From CAYLNH01 sp964384625 (GTDB lineage: Bacteria; Verrucomicrobiota; Lentisphaeria; JABSQK01): a stretch of DNA of 12,004 nucleotides. The first letter of the stretch is position 1, and every line of letters begins with the position of its first letter. The notes under the pieces are model-generated. The model had not been told where the DNA came from and made no database searches. It saw only the letters and a list, made by a program, of their open reading frames with translations. The stretch is from the NCBI GenBank assembly GCA_964384625.1, contig CAYLNH010000229.1, forward strand, positions 1-12,004. The letters are read 5' to 3'. The position numbers and the translations under genes were made by a program. Of the stretch, positions 1 to 7,742 are shown piece by piece.

Positions 1-818
1 TCAAACTGGTTGCAACGAATGCCCCCATCCCGCTACATTGGAAGATCCGCTTCAAGTTCGGCAAGTTCATTATGCTGACGCACGGCCGTATCGAATACAA
101 ATGGCCGTCCATCCTGTTGTCCGCGGACGATGGCAAGACCTGGAAAGTGATCGAGCAACCGAAGAAATTCCAACCGGAACAGAACTGCAACTACAGTGAG
201 TTCTTTGAATGGCAAGGCGTGGTCTACACCACGTCCATCCTCAACTTCAAAGGCAAGGTCCAGGAGCACCCATGGATGATCAAGTTCACCGGCAACAAGA
301 AGAACTTTTTTGAGCAGGTCTACTACCGACGCAACGAGATCATCAAGGACGGGCAGCGATTGAACTGGACACTAAGCAGTCCGATCCCGTTCAAGGATGT
401 CCTCTTGGTCAAATCGAATGACTGGTACCTGGTTGAATCGATTGAGCCTTGGAAGGCGAAGAAGACCTCTTTGCCGCAGGGCGCCAACTCCCTCGCCGAC
501 GCGGTCGTCCGCGATGGCGTCGCCTACATCCTGCACACTGCCGGATACCCAAAGAAGGGGAAGGACTACTTCGTCAGCTGTTCATCTGACGGCACGACCT
601 GGCACACACTGTTCAAGGTCCGCAAGGGCAATCCCTACTACCTGTCGGCCATGGAAGTCTACAAGGGCGACTTCTGTTTTGCCGGCAGCATCGCTCAGGG
701 CAAGAAGACGTTCAAACAGTGCGAATGGTTCCGGTTGTCGGAAGACGCGTACGGCGGTCTTCCGAAAGAGGTGAAGCGCGGCGTGAAGAAGGGCAGAAGC
801 ACGCGCCGGCGCCGATGA
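1..818 (+). CDS. Exported-type Asp-box (BNR/sialidase-like) protein, 3' part only
   Basis: The frame is open from the left edge (first complete codon at 3) to TGA at 818, giving 271 visible residues. The real start lies outside the window, and the internal ATG at 72 is not a credible start because similarity to the neighbouring Asp-box gene spans it. Numbered from the first visible residue, a canonical Asp-box SADDGKTW lies at 40-47, preceded by WPSILL, and a degenerate one (SSDGTTW) at 194-200. Such boxes mark beta-propeller proteins such as sialidases and other BNR-repeat proteins. Catalytic residues cannot be assigned from a fragment. The segment HGRIEYKWPSILLSADDGKT aligns with HCDGLKGGWPNILVSTDRGRT in the protein at 4421-5767, so the two are probably distant paralogues. 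The C-terminus is strikingly basic and ends GRSTRRRR. It lies 60 bases upstream of the 1119-residue gene and is probably in its operon. A carbohydrate-binding or hydrolytic role is inference. Confidence 0.8.
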   Translation, partial: KLVATNAPIPLHWKIRFKFGKFIMLTHGRIEYKWPSILLSADDGKTWKVIEQPKKFQPEQNCNYSEFFEWQGVVYTTSILNFKGKVQEHPWMIKFTGNKKNFFEQVYYRRNEIIKDGQRLNWTLSSPIPFKDVLLVKSNDWYLVESIEPWKAKKTSLPQGANSLADAVVRDGVAYILHTAGYPKKGKDYFVSCSSDGTTWHTLFKVRKGNPYYLSAMEVYKGDFCFAGSIAQGKKTFKQCEWFRLSEDAYGGLPKEVKRGVKKGRSTRRRR

Positions 819-853
819 TGGAAAAGTGGGAGAGAATAGAAACCTGGGGCAAT

Positions 854-865
854 TGACGATCGTCA
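854..865. promoter_or_regulatory. 12-bp perfect palindrome just upstream of a ribosome binding site
   Basis: TGACGATCGTCA is its own reverse complement. Its last base is also the first base of the Shine-Dalgarno sequence AGGAGA (865-870) of the 879 gene. It could be an operator or a short mRNA hairpin affecting initiation. A palindrome of this length is expected a few times by chance in 12 kb, so only its placement makes it notable. Confidence 0.25.
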
Positions 866-878
866 GGAGAATCACAAA

Positions 879-3800
879 ATGAAACATGTCGTATCCCTCA
901 TACTCAGCGCGTTCACGGCTTTGGGCATTACTGCAGCGGCGTCCGCGGCTCCCCGGCAGAAGCCGGCAGTGCTCTTCCATGGCGGCGTCCACAACAGGTA
1001 CATTGTTCGGCCGCTGGTGGAGATGGGTTTTGCCGTGGATGTGGGCGGGAATCTGGCCGAGAAGTTGGCGTCCGGAAAGTACAACGTAGTTGTCGTCCAT
1101 CGTGTGTCAGCGGACGACCGGAAAGCGCTCGAAGATTTCATGCAGAAAGGCGGCGGGGTGTTTCAAACCTACCCGAGCGGCTCACACGCCCGCACCGCCG
1201 ACTGGACGGCCAACATGAAATGGATCGCCGCTCAGGGCGCCCGGCCGCGTTGGGAGGCGATCGTCGAGAACGATAAGAAGAACCAGGTTCGCGATGTCAT
1301 GCGCGTGCATCATTCCTGGACCAACGACGTCGCGCCGCCGTTCAACAAAGGCGTTGACGGCTTATTGGTGTTTACCTGGCGCGGCAGTACCGGGGCGCAC
1401 CCGCCGATGAGCTTTGATTTCTCCAAAGACTGGAAGGTCATTGTGCGCGGCCCGGAAAGCATGAGCTCCCGGCCGTCGAAACGCAGCGACACGTATCTTC
1501 AGGAATGGATCCCGAAGGAAGGCGTGAAACAATCCCCGCCGATCATGGGCGTCCGCGAGATGGGCAAGGGCCGGCTGGCCGTCCTCGGCATCGGTCGCCA
1601 ATGGACCTTCGCTCCCCCGAGCTTCTGTCCGACTGTTGAGAATCTTCTTGCCAAGGGCGTCGATGACAAACCGTCGAAATGGCTGCGTTTGTTCGCCAAC
1701 ACATTCCGTTGGTTGGCTGAACCCTCGATGGCAGCCGGTATGGGGGGATTGAAGACACCCGACACCGTACTCAACCCGCCGAAGAAAAAATGGGGCCACC
1801 CGGCACAACGCGACTGGTCCAAGCTCAGACCGATTGCCAACCAGCCGCAGAATGCGGGGCTTATCGGCGCCCGCACGGAACTGTCGTCGGGAACCGGCAC
1901 GGTGGCCGACTATGTGCGGGAAGCAAAGAAGGCCGGCCTGAAGTTTATCGTCTTCATGGAAGACAGTCTGAAACTGGATCGAGCGAAGTGGGACAAACTT
2001 GTTGCCGAGTGCAAAGCGAATACCGACGAGAACTTCCTGGCCGCTCCCGGGTTGACCTACGAAGACGCGCAGGGCAATCACCTGTATTTGTTTGCGGACA
2101 AGGTCACGCTGGCGAAGGACGACATGCTGCTGCCGGATCGGAGGTTGGCAACGACGCAGAAGATCCGCACCAAGGCATACTTCCGTTACCAGAACGAGCT
2201 GACCAGTCAGAAGGTCCTCAGCGGCTTCTGGAATCACAAGAACAATCAGCTGCATCACGCCAGCTACAAACTCTACAACAGCTTCCCGATCGTCAGTTTT
2301 GAAGACGGCAAACAGATCGACGATGCCCTGGATGAATACCTCTACCTCGTTGGCATCGGCGGTCTGCAGGCGGCCTGTGCGTTCGAGTTCATGAGCAGCC
2401 CGAAGCAGGTCGCCAAACGCGCCGGCGAGGGTTGGCGGGTAGTTGCCCATCGCCCGGTGACGGAACTCGACGGCAAATGGCATAAAGGCGCCTATTCGTT
2501 CAGCGGCTCCGGCTCGCAGTACATCACCAACGGCCCGCGGATTCTCGCGTGGCAGGCGGCAAACAACTGCATGCACCCGAACGGGCTCTGGTGGCGCCCG
2601 GATCTCTGGGAGGTCCGGCTGCGTTTGCGCGTTGCCTCTGATGTCGGGCTGAAGAGCGTTGCCGTGCACGACGGCCATCGCGGCGCCATTCGCCGTTGGC
2701 TGCCAGACGGCGCCAAGAGCTTTGAGCAGGACTTGGTTCTCGCGCACAGTCAGCAGCGGACCTACACGTTGATCGTCGAAGACGTGAATGGGAAGAAGGC
2801 GATCAGCATGGGCTGGTATCCGCGCAACCTGATCATGGAAGAATTCTTTTGTTCGGACCGCTGCAATCCCCTGGGCAATTGCCGCCTGCGGACGCGCGAC
2901 GATCAGCAGCACTGGATCCAGGTGAGTTTCCGGGGGAACATGGGGATCACACCGTCGAAGGGCTTGTTGATGTTGAGGCACCAGCCGGCGGTCTGTTTGA
3001 CCCGTAAGAGCCCGACGCTGCCGATTGACGGCAAGCCCATGGGGTTTCCCACGGCCACGTTGGATTGCGTACCGCGCATTCCCGGCGAGAACAAGTACCT
3101 GTTCTCCTATCCCAATACCTACTTGATCAGTCCGGAAATCGCGATTGGGCAAGCGGATCTGATCTATGCCTTCGACCCGAAGGAGCAGAAGGTTGAGAAG
3201 AGCGAGCTGGGCCACAAGTACGAACAGCCGCAACTGGGCTGGGGCAACTCCTGGGGCGGCTGGCAGCGGCTCGTGCCGACAAAGAAAGTGAAAGGCTACG
3301 TCCGCACCTACGCTTGCAACTGGGTCCCCGGCACGGTCCGCATGGGTTGGCATGAAACTGTGCTGACCGCGAAAGAAGATATCGAGACCAAGGACGGCAT
3401 TCGTGTCATGTCCACCGGCAGTCGCGGCTGGCGGCTGTACGTCGGCGGCAAGACCATTGTGACCGAGAAGGGCATGACGCCTGTCAGCGGCGTGTTCAAG
3501 AAGGGCTCCTACGCGACGTTGTCACAACTCGGCGGTTCCGTGATCTTTCTGGCCCTGGACGATAATCTCGAATACCGCGTCAACAAAAGCGGCGGCATTT
3601 CGTTGTACGCGGGTGTGGGGCGGGACATCCGAACGGGTGAAACGCTTGCCGCCCGCGTGGCCTTTGCGGGCGCTGGCGGCGGGACGCCGCATCATGTCAT
3701 GGATGCATTCGCCCGGGCCATGGGCGTGGTGTCCGTCGGCGACACGGCCTATGAACCCGAGATCCTTCGCGGCAAGCAGATCGACAACTTCTTCATCTGG

Positions 3801-4238
3801 CGTCTGGACGGGCAACAGTCGGGCATCGAAGCGAAGATACCCAAGGTGGACCTGAATACGTTCCTGACAACCAGCGTGGAAAACCTGAATGACAAGTGGT
3901 CGGTCGTGCTGTTGGACAAGACACGAAAGACGGCCAACACGCGGGCGCTTCCGATCCGCGATGGTCGGGCCTTCGCACAGCTTGATCCGTACAACGATGA
4001 CCTGCACGTCTTCATCGGCCACCCGGTCATTGCGGATCGCAACGATGTCCGCATCGAAGCTGCCTGGAAACTGCCCGGCGTCTGGCACGTGGAAGCGCAC
4101 AATCCGACGGACAAACCAATGCAGGTCTCGCTGAAGACAGCTCCCGGCTGGGATGTTTTCGATTTTTCTGAGACCATCAAACTCGCGCCCGGATCATCGA
4201 AGCACTGGGATGCGAAGACAGTAGAAGATAAGAAATGA
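879..4238 (+). CDS. Large exported protein: ThuA/GATase-like N-terminus, degenerate PHP-like domain, beta-rich C-terminus
   Basis: 1119 residues. The start is supported by AGGAGA at 865-870 and a signal peptide at 1-23 with a probable cut after ASA. Residues about 28-285 resemble the ThuA/glutamine-amidotransferase-like fold seen in PVC bacteria. They run from a beta strand AVLFHGG, through LEDFMQKGGGVF (85-95), to GKGRLAVLGIGRQWTF (229-244) and FANTFRWLAEPS (272-283). Residues about 320-510 follow the layout of a PHP domain: TVADYVREAKKAGLKFIVF (341-359) and FLAAPGLTYEDAQGNHLYLF (386-405). The expected D-x-H-x-H and DH metal motifs are absent, leaving mainly Glu395 and His401, so PHP hydrolase activity is doubtful. 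The remaining ~600 residues are Trp- and Gly-rich, look beta-stranded and are not recognised. Residues 655-663 contain FFCSDRCNP with two cysteines. The C-terminal ~60 residues look Ig-like (VEAHNPTDKP). It is flanked by two Asp-box paralogues, which suggests shared extracellular work on a glycan. Activity is unknown. Confidence 0.85.
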   Translation: MKHVVSLILSAFTALGITAAASAAPRQKPAVLFHGGVHNRYIVRPLVEMGFAVDVGGNLAEKLASGKYNVVVVHRVSADDRKALEDFMQKGGGVFQTYPSGSHARTADWTANMKWIAAQGARPRWEAIVENDKKNQVRDVMRVHHSWTNDVAPPFNKGVDGLLVFTWRGSTGAHPPMSFDFSKDWKVIVRGPESMSSRPSKRSDTYLQEWIPKEGVKQSPPIMGVREMGKGRLAVLGIGRQWTFAPPSFCPTVENLLAKGVDDKPSKWLRLFANTFRWLAEPSMAAGMGGLKTPDTVLNPPKKKWGHPAQRDWSKLRPIANQPQNAGLIGARTELSSGTGTVADYVREAKKAGLKFIVFMEDSLKLDRAKWDKLVAECKANTDENFLAAPGLTYEDAQGNHLYLFADKVTLAKDDMLLPDRRLATTQKIRTKAYFRYQNELTSQKVLSGFWNHKNNQLHHASYKLYNSFPIVSFEDGKQIDDALDEYLYLVGIGGLQAACAFEFMSSPKQVAKRAGEGWRVVAHRPVTELDGKWHKGAYSFSGSGSQYITNGPRILAWQAANNCMHPNGLWWRPDLWEVRLRLRVASDVGLKSVAVHDGHRGAIRRWLPDGAKSFEQDLVLAHSQQRTYTLIVEDVNGKKAISMGWYPRNLIMEEFFCSDRCNPLGNCRLRTRDDQQHWIQVSFRGNMGITPSKGLLMLRHQPAVCLTRKSPTLPIDGKPMGFPTATLDCVPRIPGENKYLFSYPNTYLISPEIAIGQADLIYAFDPKEQKVEKSELGHKYEQPQLGWGNSWGGWQRLVPTKKVKGYVRTYACNWVPGTVRMGWHETVLTAKEDIETKDGIRVMSTGSRGWRLYVGGKTIVTEKGMTPVSGVFKKGSYATLSQLGGSVIFLALDDNLEYRVNKSGGISLYAGVGRDIRTGETLAARVAFAGAGGGTPHHVMDAFARAMGVVSVGDTAYEPEILRGKQIDNFFIWRLDGQQSGIEAKIPKVDLNTFLTTSVENLNDKWSVVLLDKTRKTANTRALPIRDGRAFAQLDPYNDDLHVFIGHPVIADRNDVRIEAAWKLPGVWHVEAHNPTDKPMQVSLKTAPGWDVFDFSETIKLAPGSSKHWDAKTVEDKK

Positions 4239-4252
4239 CACACGTCTACTCA

Positions 4253-4330
4253 GGTTCGGCAAGGCCTACTTCAACGCCTTCAGCGTTGATATCGGTTGCC
4301 ACGTTATCCTGGGGTAGGCTTTGCCAACCC
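4253..4330. repeat. Structured intergenic repeat with long imperfect stem and internal hairpin
   Basis: The 17 bases at 4253-4269 (GGTTCGGCAAGGCCTAC) are an inverted near-copy of 4314-4330 (GTAGGCTTTGCCAACCC). 14 of 17 positions are complementary and one more forms a G-T pair. Inside lies the hairpin AACGC-CTTCA-GCGTT (4273-4287). The right arm can alternatively fold on itself as GGGGTAGGCTTTGCCAACCCC (4311-4331). It fills most of the 182-base gap between two same-strand genes. This architecture resembles dispersed, multi-copy intergenic repeats of PVC-type genomes, but copy number cannot be seen here. It might also act as an attenuator or RNA-stability element. Confidence 0.55.
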
Positions 4331-4345
4331 CATGCTTGAAACGGT

Positions 4346-4360
4346 CACGCCTACAGCGTG
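4346..4360. repeat. Second small hairpin of the same intergenic element
   Basis: CACGC-CTACA-GCGTG forms a perfect 5-bp stem with a 5-base loop. It shares the ACGC-CTnCA-GCGT pattern with the hairpin at 4273-4287, so it looks like a repeated module of the same element. It ends 60 bases before the downstream start codon and has no T-tract, so an intrinsic terminator is unlikely. Confidence 0.45.
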
Positions 4361-4407
4361 AGGAAGCTGCTGCAACAGAAAAACTAGAATGCCGGAATGA
4401 TCATAGC

Positions 4408-4415
4408 AAAGGAGA
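4408..4415 (+). promoter_or_regulatory. Ribosome binding site that fixes the start at 4421
   Basis: AAAGGAGA lies 5 bases before ATG 4421. The in-frame ATG at 4397 would put this site inside the coding region and would place extra polar residues in front of the signal peptide. The 4421 start is therefore preferred. Confidence 0.75.
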
Positions 4416-4420
4416 ATCAG

Positions 4421-5767
4421 ATGGAACACCAACGAACGATCAGAGGATTTTGCGCCTTCGTGCTGGCGTTGCTTGGCAGCGTGGCGGCGGCCGGCGGCGC
4501 CAAGGGCGGCACCCCAACGTTCGTCGTCGGAAACTTGAACCAGCGGCTGTATAACAAACCACGCGTCAAGGGATTCATGGATGCGGCGATCGGGCCGGAG
4601 AATATGCTTTGGATTACACACGGTTCGACAAACACCAAAACGAAGGGCCGCTACATGGCGGTCAAACCGGGTGCCAATGGGTTGGAGCTGTTCTATCTCA
4701 CGATTGACGGCAAGCTGGAACCGTTTCCGGAGCCGGGGAAGAATCCGACGAACGTCCTGGTTCTGGGACACGAAGGCACGCGGGTGTGCGCGTCGACGGA
4801 TCTGGTGTTTCTGCATGTCTGCGACGGCAACGGCAGCGGCTACACCGGCAAGAACGAAGAGACCTCCTGGTACTATGACGTCAGTGAACGCAAGGCGCAG
4901 ATCGGCCGGGCCCGGGGACCGAACGGCAAGGTCTTTCATTCCGGTGCAAAGAACTATGATACGGCGATGACCAGTGATGGGGGACTCGTTGTTGTGCACT
5001 GCGACGGTTTGAAAGGCGGCTGGCCGAATATTCTGGTGTCGACGGATCGCGGGCGCACGCTGAAGCCCGTCGACAAGGTGGCCGGCCCCGGCAGTCGTTC
5101 GCATCAGGAAGCGTTTTACATGGCGTGCTTCCCGGTTCGCGACGTGATCTACTGCTGGTGGCAGCGGATTGATCACAAGTTCCCGATGTTCGGCCGCGTC
5201 AGTCTGGTGGACGACAAGGTGGAAGTGGAAAGTCTGGCGGCAAAGTACGAGGACGTCTTTCCACAGGCGGACCTGCAGTATGTCAAGGGGACGAAGACGG
5301 TTACGGGGCCGGAAACGAAGAAGTTCCTGACGCCGCCGAATGGCCTGCCGGGGGTCTTGCTGCAGACGTCATCCATGGGGTTGTACTACTGGGAAGAGGG
5401 TAAACTGGCGCGTCGTGTGGAAAACCGCTACAAACAGAAGGATGCGTATTTCACGCATCTGAACGAGACCTATCGCTTCGAGAGCAACGGCAAGATCTCG
5501 CGACTGGTGGGTCTCAGGGTGGCGGAAAAATCGGCGACACCGAAGTGGGAGCTGGTATCGACGATCAAGTTCCCGCAGCCAAGCAAAAGCTGGAAACGGC
5601 CGCGGCGTATTGTGCCGGTTGCGGACGGCGGGTTCTATCTGATCACCACGCACAAGCAGAAGTACCTGGACCAGGGCGAGCCGCAATATGCCTCGGCCGT
5701 GGCGTATTACGCGCCGGGCATTGCGTTGCCGGCCAACCGTGTGAAGAAAAGCAGCAGGAGGCGTTGA
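4421..5767 (+). CDS. Exported Asp-box (BNR/sialidase-like) beta-propeller protein
   Basis: 448 residues from ATG 4421, chosen for the Shine-Dalgarno at 4408-4415. It begins with a signal peptide (hydrophobic core FCAFVLALLGSVAAA, cut near residues 24-27). The body has alternating short strands and Gly/Asp turns typical of a propeller. One recognisable but degenerate Asp-box, STDRGRTL (207-214), follows WPNILV, with Leu replacing the usual Trp. This segment matches the partial protein ending at 818, so the genes are distant paralogues flanking the 1119-residue gene. Other conserved-looking stretches are KGFMDAAIGPENMLWITHGS (50-69) and YACFPV-like YMACFPVRDVIYCWW (233-247). It ends in a basic tail, VKKSSRRR. 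I see no sialidase FRIP motif, so true sialidase activity is not supported. A sugar-binding or divergent glycosidase role is inference. It is coupled to the next gene, whose start lies one base after its stop. Confidence 0.85.
   Translation: MEHQRTIRGFCAFVLALLGSVAAAGGAKGGTPTFVVGNLNQRLYNKPRVKGFMDAAIGPENMLWITHGSTNTKTKGRYMAVKPGANGLELFYLTIDGKLEPFPEPGKNPTNVLVLGHEGTRVCASTDLVFLHVCDGNGSGYTGKNEETSWYYDVSERKAQIGRARGPNGKVFHSGAKNYDTAMTSDGGLVVVHCDGLKGGWPNILVSTDRGRTLKPVDKVAGPGSRSHQEAFYMACFPVRDVIYCWWQRIDHKFPMFGRVSLVDDKVEVESLAAKYEDVFPQADLQYVKGTKTVTGPETKKFLTPPNGLPGVLLQTSSMGLYYWEEGKLARRVENRYKQKDAYFTHLNETYRFESNGKISRLVGLRVAEKSATPKWELVSTIKFPQPSKSWKRPRRIVPVADGGFYLITTHKQKYLDQGEPQYASAVAYYAPGIALPANRVKKSSRRR
5756..5761 (+). 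promoter_or_regulatory. Ribosome binding site inside the upstream gene's end (translational coupling)
   Basis: AGGAGG lies within the last codons of the Asp-box gene, 7 bases before ATG 5769. With only one base between stop and start, the two genes are almost certainly co-transcribed and translationally coupled. Confidence 0.8.
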
Positions 5768-5768
5768 G

Positions 5769-7730
5769 ATGAAATCACGACCCCTCTTTCTTATGCTTCT
5801 GGTCGGCTTCGTCTGTGCCGCCGGTGAGGTCCTGCCCATCGCCATCAACAAAGACCGTGTGCCGGATTGGAACCTGCCGAAAACCGCCGGCGAGAACTGG
5901 CGCTTCTATCCTGTGGAGTGGCAGACGAAACCGGTCGGCGAAATAGAAGCGGACAGCTCGTTTGACTTTGAAGCGACAATGATCATCGGCGACTATAAGT
6001 TCGCGAAACCACTGTTTGACACGGGCCAGTACAGTCGCTTTGACTCGATGGCGCAGTACCACTTCCAAGGCGGCATCGTCTTCGGTTTCCACAGTGAACT
6101 GCGGCAGTACCGGCTGCAGTTTTCCGTGAAAGAGAAGTGTGTGGCATTGTGGAAGACACCAAACAACTTTCTGGCTGTTGCCGACTGTGCGATCGAGAAA
6201 GACAAGCCGTTTACCATTTCGCTGCTGCGTACCAGCGCCGTCATTGTCAAAGTCAACGGCAAGGAGGTCCTTCGGGTACGAGATGCCATCGATCCGATCG
6301 ATGGCGGCAAGTTGATGATCGGCGCCAGTCATGCCCTGGTTGATGCGTACAACATCAAGTTCACCAGTCCGATCAACCACACCGGCGCCGAGCGCGAGGC
6401 CGAGCATAAGTCGACGTTTAACGTCCGTGAGTGGTGCGGCTATCGCTGGGTATTCGACGGGCAGGAGCCGATTGCGCGGATTGCGGAAGGCAAGGACGGC
6501 AAGCCCTGGAGCTGGCATCCCGTCGGACTGTACGAGATGAAATTACGGCCGGGCGCCCGCCCGGTGATCTACGCGCCGACCAACTTCCACGGCGGCGGCA
6601 AGTGGCCCGAAAAGCCGTTCGAAATCGTTGAGGTGAAGCCGGACCGCGTGAAACTGCGGTCGTTTATCCTGAAGAAGAAGAAAGAAGGGGATGACGCGTC
6701 TGTTCGGACGGTGACGGATGTGACCATTTCCTACGCGGCAGACGGCGATACCTATGTCTATGACATGGACAGTCGCATGGAATATCTGCAGGACGCGCGC
6801 TCGGTCCTGGAGATCTTTGATCCCTTCCCCTATGGCTGCTGTCGACCGGCGCATTCCGAGACGAAGCCCTACGACGGTCGATACACGCACATTGTTGTTC
6901 GCGGTGATGACAACAAGCTGTACAAGCGGCCGCTGAACCATTTTGCGCGGCCCGTGCTGCTGACGCTGAGCAAGACGGATCCGATGGTAGCCTATCTCGG
7001 CGAGACGGACGTCAATCCGGTGTATGAGATCATCGGCGAATCCCGCCGGCACCAGTACCACGCCAGCATGTGCATGGTCCTGCAGGACCACCACGTCCAG
7101 CGCCACAACTGGCCGAAGACCGAGAAGAAGGGGACGAAGCACCATGACCAGTGGCGTATCCTGTCCGTGCACGGCAAGAAAGCGAAGAAGATGCTTGCGA
7201 GTGCCGAGTGGCATCCCGCCTGGAAGCCGCAGGTCAATCGTAAGACCGCCTTGTTCATCCCGTCCGGCTCAACCTTCTCCGGCGACCAGGTCGTTTCCGT
7301 TGTCAAGCCCTGCGGCACGCAGGCGTTCGATCCCTACGGAAGCTACACAATCGACCCGGAGGTCGGCCACAACGACAAGGGATCGCTGCGTTTCGACGCG
7401 AAAGACGGCGGGCGTTCTGTGAAGACACGCGGTGGTCTGGCGGCCTTCGGCAAGGCCTTGGAAGCCGGGACCTACGCCGTGAAGCTCTACGTCAAATGCA
7501 AAGACTTCGACGGCAAGTTCTCCGTCGGCACGGACTATCCGAAAAAGCAGCGGAAGACCATCGCGGCAGTCACGGGCACGACAGCGGAGTGGATCCCGGC
7601 CGAGATCACCATCGACGTCACCCCCGAAACGCCGTACGTCGTTTTGAAGTTCGGGATCGGCGCCGAACGCGGCAAGTCTAAAGGCTCCGTCTGGGTCGAC
7701 GATGTGTCCCTGCTGCCGGCCAAACGGTAG
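5769..7730 (+). CDS. Exported multidomain protein: ConA/DUF1080-like N-terminus, unknown His-rich middle, CBM-like C-terminus
   Basis: 653 residues with a strong Shine-Dalgarno and a signal peptide at 1-19 (cut near CAAG). Residues about 60-200 look like a ConA-like lectin/glucanase sandwich of the DUF1080 kind. They start SFDFEATMIIGDY and end with VKVNGKEVLRVRDAIDPIDG (160-179) and KLMIGASHALVDAYNIKF. Residues about 215-515 are not recognised. They contain YRWVFDGQEPIARI (225-238), MEYLQDARSVLEIFDPFPYG (337-356) and a histidine cluster (H428, H431, H441, H442, H446, H458, H459, with C435) that could bind metal. Residues about 535-650 resemble a family-4/9-like carbohydrate-binding sandwich: LRFDAKDGGRSVKTRGG, GTYAVKLYVK, ending VWVDDVSLLP. 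Cys16 has Gly-Phe-Val before it, which does not fit a lipobox. It probably works with the coupled Asp-box protein on an extracellular glycan. It could be a lyase or hydrolase, but no catalytic motif is recognised. Confidence 0.85.
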   Translation: MKSRPLFLMLLVGFVCAAGEVLPIAINKDRVPDWNLPKTAGENWRFYPVEWQTKPVGEIEADSSFDFEATMIIGDYKFAKPLFDTGQYSRFDSMAQYHFQGGIVFGFHSELRQYRLQFSVKEKCVALWKTPNNFLAVADCAIEKDKPFTISLLRTSAVIVKVNGKEVLRVRDAIDPIDGGKLMIGASHALVDAYNIKFTSPINHTGAEREAEHKSTFNVREWCGYRWVFDGQEPIARIAEGKDGKPWSWHPVGLYEMKLRPGARPVIYAPTNFHGGGKWPEKPFEIVEVKPDRVKLRSFILKKKKEGDDASVRTVTDVTISYAADGDTYVYDMDSRMEYLQDARSVLEIFDPFPYGCCRPAHSETKPYDGRYTHIVVRGDDNKLYKRPLNHFARPVLLTLSKTDPMVAYLGETDVNPVYEIIGESRRHQYHASMCMVLQDHHVQRHNWPKTEKKGTKHHDQWRILSVHGKKAKKMLASAEWHPAWKPQVNRKTALFIPSGSTFSGDQVVSVVKPCGTQAFDPYGSYTIDPEVGHNDKGSLRFDAKDGGRSVKTRGGLAAFGKALEAGTYAVKLYVKCKDFDGKFSVGTDYPKKQRKTIAAVTGTTAEWIPAEITIDVTPETPYVVLKFGIGAERGKSKGSVWVDDVSLLPAKR

Positions 7731-7742
7731 GGCGGCACGGTC

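Noticed and set aside
1362..3353. Long minus-strand open frame (663 residues) opposite the 1119-residue gene
   Set aside because: It is an antisense shadow of a GC-rich gene: no ribosome binding site, no recognisable domain, and a composition dominated by Arg/Pro/Gln/Val. The plus-strand frame has a signal peptide and domain motifs.
5769..5830. Lipoprotein signal at Cys16 of the 653-residue protein
   Set aside because: The residues before Cys16 are Gly-Phe-Val, which do not fit a lipobox; a standard signal peptidase I site is more likely.
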